This document shows, one piece after another, positions 62,031-64,000 of a DNA stretch of 64,000 nucleotides. Position 1 is the stretch's first letter, and each line of letters starts with the position of its first letter. The stretch is from Geobacter sp. (GTDB taxonomy: Bacteria; Desulfobacterota; Desulfuromonadia; Geobacterales; Geobacteraceae). Location of the stretch: assembly GCA_003314535.1 (NCBI GenBank), contig POSG01000001.1:186001-250000 (forward strand). The letters run 5' to 3'. A program made the translations under genes and the position numbers. The notes beneath the pieces are model-generated. The model saw only the letters and a list, made by a program, of their open reading frames with translations. It was not told the DNA's origin and did no database searches.

Positions 62031-62825
62031 TCACCCGCCGACTTCCGCTTTCAGCGATTCGAGCACGGCCTGCACTTCGCGTACGGTCTCTTCGGCCCGG
62101 GGCGATTTTTCCTTGCTCAGGTAGGACTGGAAGTAGCTGACCGCCTCCCCGACCCGTTCCTGGTCCAGGCAAATGCTCCCCATGGTCAGATAGGGGAGAG
62201 GGAAGGCCGGATCCAGCCGGATCGCTTCCAGGCACTCCCGCTCCGCTTCCTTCAGCTCTTCCATGTCGTAGAACAGTTCACCCAGGTTGAAATGGGCGGC
62301 GGCATCCTCAGGGTCGATCGAGACACCTTTCCGATAGGCTTCAACGGCCTTTTCCTGCTCCCCCAGGGCATAATAGGCGTCACCCAGGGCATTGAGCGCG
62401 AACACGTTGTCCGGATCCATCCTCAGAGCGATCTCATAGGAGCGGATGGCCTCGTCGGGTTTTTCCATGCAGTTGTAGACCAGGCCGATGCTTACATGGC
62501 CGTCCGGGTCGTCGGGTGAAAGCTCGACCACCTGCCGGTAAGCCGCTATGGCCTCCTGGTAACGGCCTTCCTCGAAGTGAATGTCCCCCACCGCGGTAAA
62601 AGCCTCCGGATCCCGCGGATCCAGCATGATGCCCTTCTTGTATGCCTCCAGGGCTTCAGCCATCCTGCCCAGTTCCGCCAGCGCGCTGCCGAGCCTGAAA
62701 TAGGATTCGGCTCTATCCGGCTTCATCTCTGTGCATTTGCGGAACCTGTCGGCCGCGGATTTTGCATCACCCGCCTCCATCAGGGCGATGCCCTCGCTCA
62801 GTTGCTCATCATAACGTGCTCCCAT
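62031..62825 (-). CDS. TPR-repeat protein
   Basis: The 264-residue protein is almost entirely tetratricopeptide repeats, about six in tandem. Examples are AESYFRLGSALAELGRMAEA, PEAFTAVGDIHFEEGRYQEA and FALNALGDAYYALGEQEKA. There is no signal peptide, so it is probably a cytoplasmic scaffold. A GGAGGGG site precedes ATG 62825. No catalytic domain is attached and the partner is unknown. It is divergent from ptsP. Confidence 0.9.
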   Translation of the reverse strand: MGARYDEQLSEGIALMEAGDAKSAADRFRKCTEMKPDRAESYFRLGSALAELGRMAEALEAYKKGIMLDPRDPEAFTAVGDIHFEEGRYQEAIAAYRQVVELSPDDPDGHVSIGLVYNCMEKPDEAIRSYEIALRMDPDNVFALNALGDAYYALGEQEKAVEAYRKGVSIDPEDAAAHFNLGELFYDMEELKEAERECLEAIRLDPAFPLPYLTMGSICLDQERVGEAVSYFQSYLSKEKSPRAEETVREVQAVLESLKAEVGG

Positions 62826-62987
62826 ATGATCCCCTCCCGTCCAATCAATCATCAATTTCGGCATACTATAGCAGAAAGAAGGGCTGTTTTCCAGAATTCA
62901 TCGACCGGTTACCGGATTGAAATTTCCTTTCCATCTACCTGTTTATCCCGTATACTTTTCGGCATAAACCTCTGGAACAGCGTCGCC

Positions 62988-64000
62988 ATGATCAAAGAAA
63001 ACAATGAAGGCCTCGGTCTGCGGACCATTGAAGACATCAGCGAGCTCATCCTGCATTCCCACGACCTGGGAGAGACCCTGCAGAATATCGTGCACATGGT
63101 CGCCAGGCACATGGAAACCGATGTCTGCTCAATCTACCTCCTGGAAAAGGATGGGGAAACCCTGACCCTGTACGCCACCAAGGGCCTTTCGCGCAATTCG
63201 GTAGGGAAAGTGCGGATGAACACATCCGAGGGCCTCACCGGCCTTGTGGTCGAACAGCGCGGTGTTGTCGCCATCGAGGATGCGCCGTCCCACCCCCGCT
63301 ACAAATATTTCCGCGAAACGAAAGAGGAGCGTTTCCATTCATTCCTCGGCCTGCCCCTGTTCGAGCGCAGGAGCCCGGCCGGAGTCATAGTTGTCCAGAC
63401 GAGGGAACCCAGGACGTTCACGCACCTCGAGATCAGCACACTCACCACCGTCGCCAACCAGATCAGCAGCATCATCATAAATGCGAGGCTGTTGGACTCC
63501 ATCAGGATCAAGGAAGAGGAACGCGCCTTTTTCGAACAGGAGCTCTTGAAGCTGAAAGGCACGGAAACCGGAAATATTGCTCCTGCGTCTCCCGGCACAT
63601 CAGCGCCGGCAGCCCGGCGAATGATCCGCGGCATTCCGGCATCACCCGGCTTCTCCTGGGGGAAGGCTGCTGTCATGGGCCGTTCAACGGGTCTTGAGCA
63701 ACACCCTTACGATGGAGCGGGAACTGCTGCCGACGAAAGGAAGAAATTCCTCGTAGCCTTGCAGCAAGCCAGGATCCAGACCATATACCTGGAAAAACGC
63801 ATAGAGGAAACCCTGTCGGCAGAAGACGCGGCAATATTCCATACCCACCTGATGATACTTGAAGACCGGGCGTTCACTTCCAGGGTTGTCGAACGCATCG
63901 AAACAGGATGCGGAGCGGTCTGCGCAGTCGAAGACATTGTAGACTCCTATGTGGCGGCCTTCTCCCGCATGGAAGACCCGTATCTGCGGGAAAGATCCGC
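62988..64000 (+). CDS. ptsP: PEP-protein phosphotransferase with GAF domain (PtsP), N-terminal part
   Basis: PtsP starts the nitrogen-type phosphotransfer chain, passing phosphate from PEP to NPr. The 337 visible codons hold a GAF domain (about 15-160: HSHDLGETLQNIVHMVA, VCSIYLLEKDGETLTLYATK, GLPLFERR) and then the start of enzyme I after a short Ala/Pro linker (IRGIPASPGFSWGKAAVMG, with HTHLMILED). The phospho-histidine and PEP-binding barrel lie beyond the window. ATG 62988 has no strong ribosome site, so the exact start is less certain. It is divergent from the TPR gene. Confidence 0.92.
   Translation, partial: MIKENNEGLGLRTIEDISELILHSHDLGETLQNIVHMVARHMETDVCSIYLLEKDGETLTLYATKGLSRNSVGKVRMNTSEGLTGLVVEQRGVVAIEDAPSHPRYKYFRETKEERFHSFLGLPLFERRSPAGVIVVQTREPRTFTHLEISTLTTVANQISSIIINARLLDSIRIKEEERAFFEQELLKLKGTETGNIAPASPGTSAPAARRMIRGIPASPGFSWGKAAVMGRSTGLEQHPYDGAGTAADERKKFLVALQQARIQTIYLEKRIEETLSAEDAAIFHTHLMILEDRAFTSRVVERIETGCGAVCAVEDIVDSYVAAFSRMEDPYLRERS

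Overview
The window looks like chromosome from a Geobacter-like deltaproteobacterium (Desulfuromonadia, Geobacteraceae or close kin). This rests on recognisable neighbourhoods: hfq-miaA-mutL beside a DUF512 radical-SAM gene and an AI-2E permease gene; acpS-nnr-CBS-tsaE-lysC-cimA (citramalate route to isoleucine); a bioF-bioH-bioC group behind a BirA-type operator of the TTGTCAACC-N14-GGTTGAC form; and a GAF-containing PtsP. Most of the sequence is GC-rich with dense, often 4-bp-overlapping genes. No rRNA, tRNA, CRISPR array or complete insertion sequence was recognised.

Layout. 1-8.0 kb: the start of pheA, a membrane GGDEF protein with a coupled lipoprotein, then (minus strand) mutL-miaA-hfq-AI-2E permease-DUF512. 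8.2-21.9 kb: a minus-strand type VI secretion (T6SS) block, transcribed clpV(tssH)-tssK-tssF-[tssG::tssF fusion]-putative HExxH effector-three tandem lipoproteins-DUF2628 protein-vgrG. The cargo part (about 10.9-12.9 kb) is strikingly AT-rich and looks acquired. 22.2-30.4 kb: thrC, a HAD phosphatase, a binding-protein/sensor-kinase pair, a SYLF protein, and small stress or housekeeping genes (tautomerase, cupin, ferritin-like, DUF4349). 30.6-36.8 kb: a methyltransferase, an M48 protease with a pilin-like tail, a 53-nt palindrome and two Tat-lipoprotein phosphoesterases. 37-42.6 kb: the biotin genes, a DUF3108 protein, a small SAP-like protein and a membrane metallophosphoesterase. 42.7-51.9 kb: one efflux operon (macA-macB ATPase-macB permease-tolC-adaptor-RND pump). 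52.3-64 kb: a PPP phosphatase, YjbQ, DUF2156 and zinc-ribbon proteins, the comEA-like/cimA/lysC/tsaE/CBS/nnr/acpS operon, YtxH, a TPR protein and the start of ptsP.

The most unusual part is the T6SS block. TssG and TssF, separate baseplate-wedge subunits in described systems, are joined in one 914-residue ORF, and a second full-length TssF is encoded immediately upstream. Wedges are known to contain two TssF copies per TssG, so this arrangement suggests a wedge with two different TssF protomers, one tethered to TssG. Downstream lies a candidate metallopeptidase effector whose gene changes base composition part-way along. It is followed by three tandem paralogous lipoproteins built on a 462-bp duplicated unit, which are good candidates for periplasmic immunity proteins. 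The tube, sheath, tssE and membrane-complex genes are not in the window.

All calls come from reading the sequence and translations. No database search or structure prediction was run, and residue positions are approximate unless given as exact.
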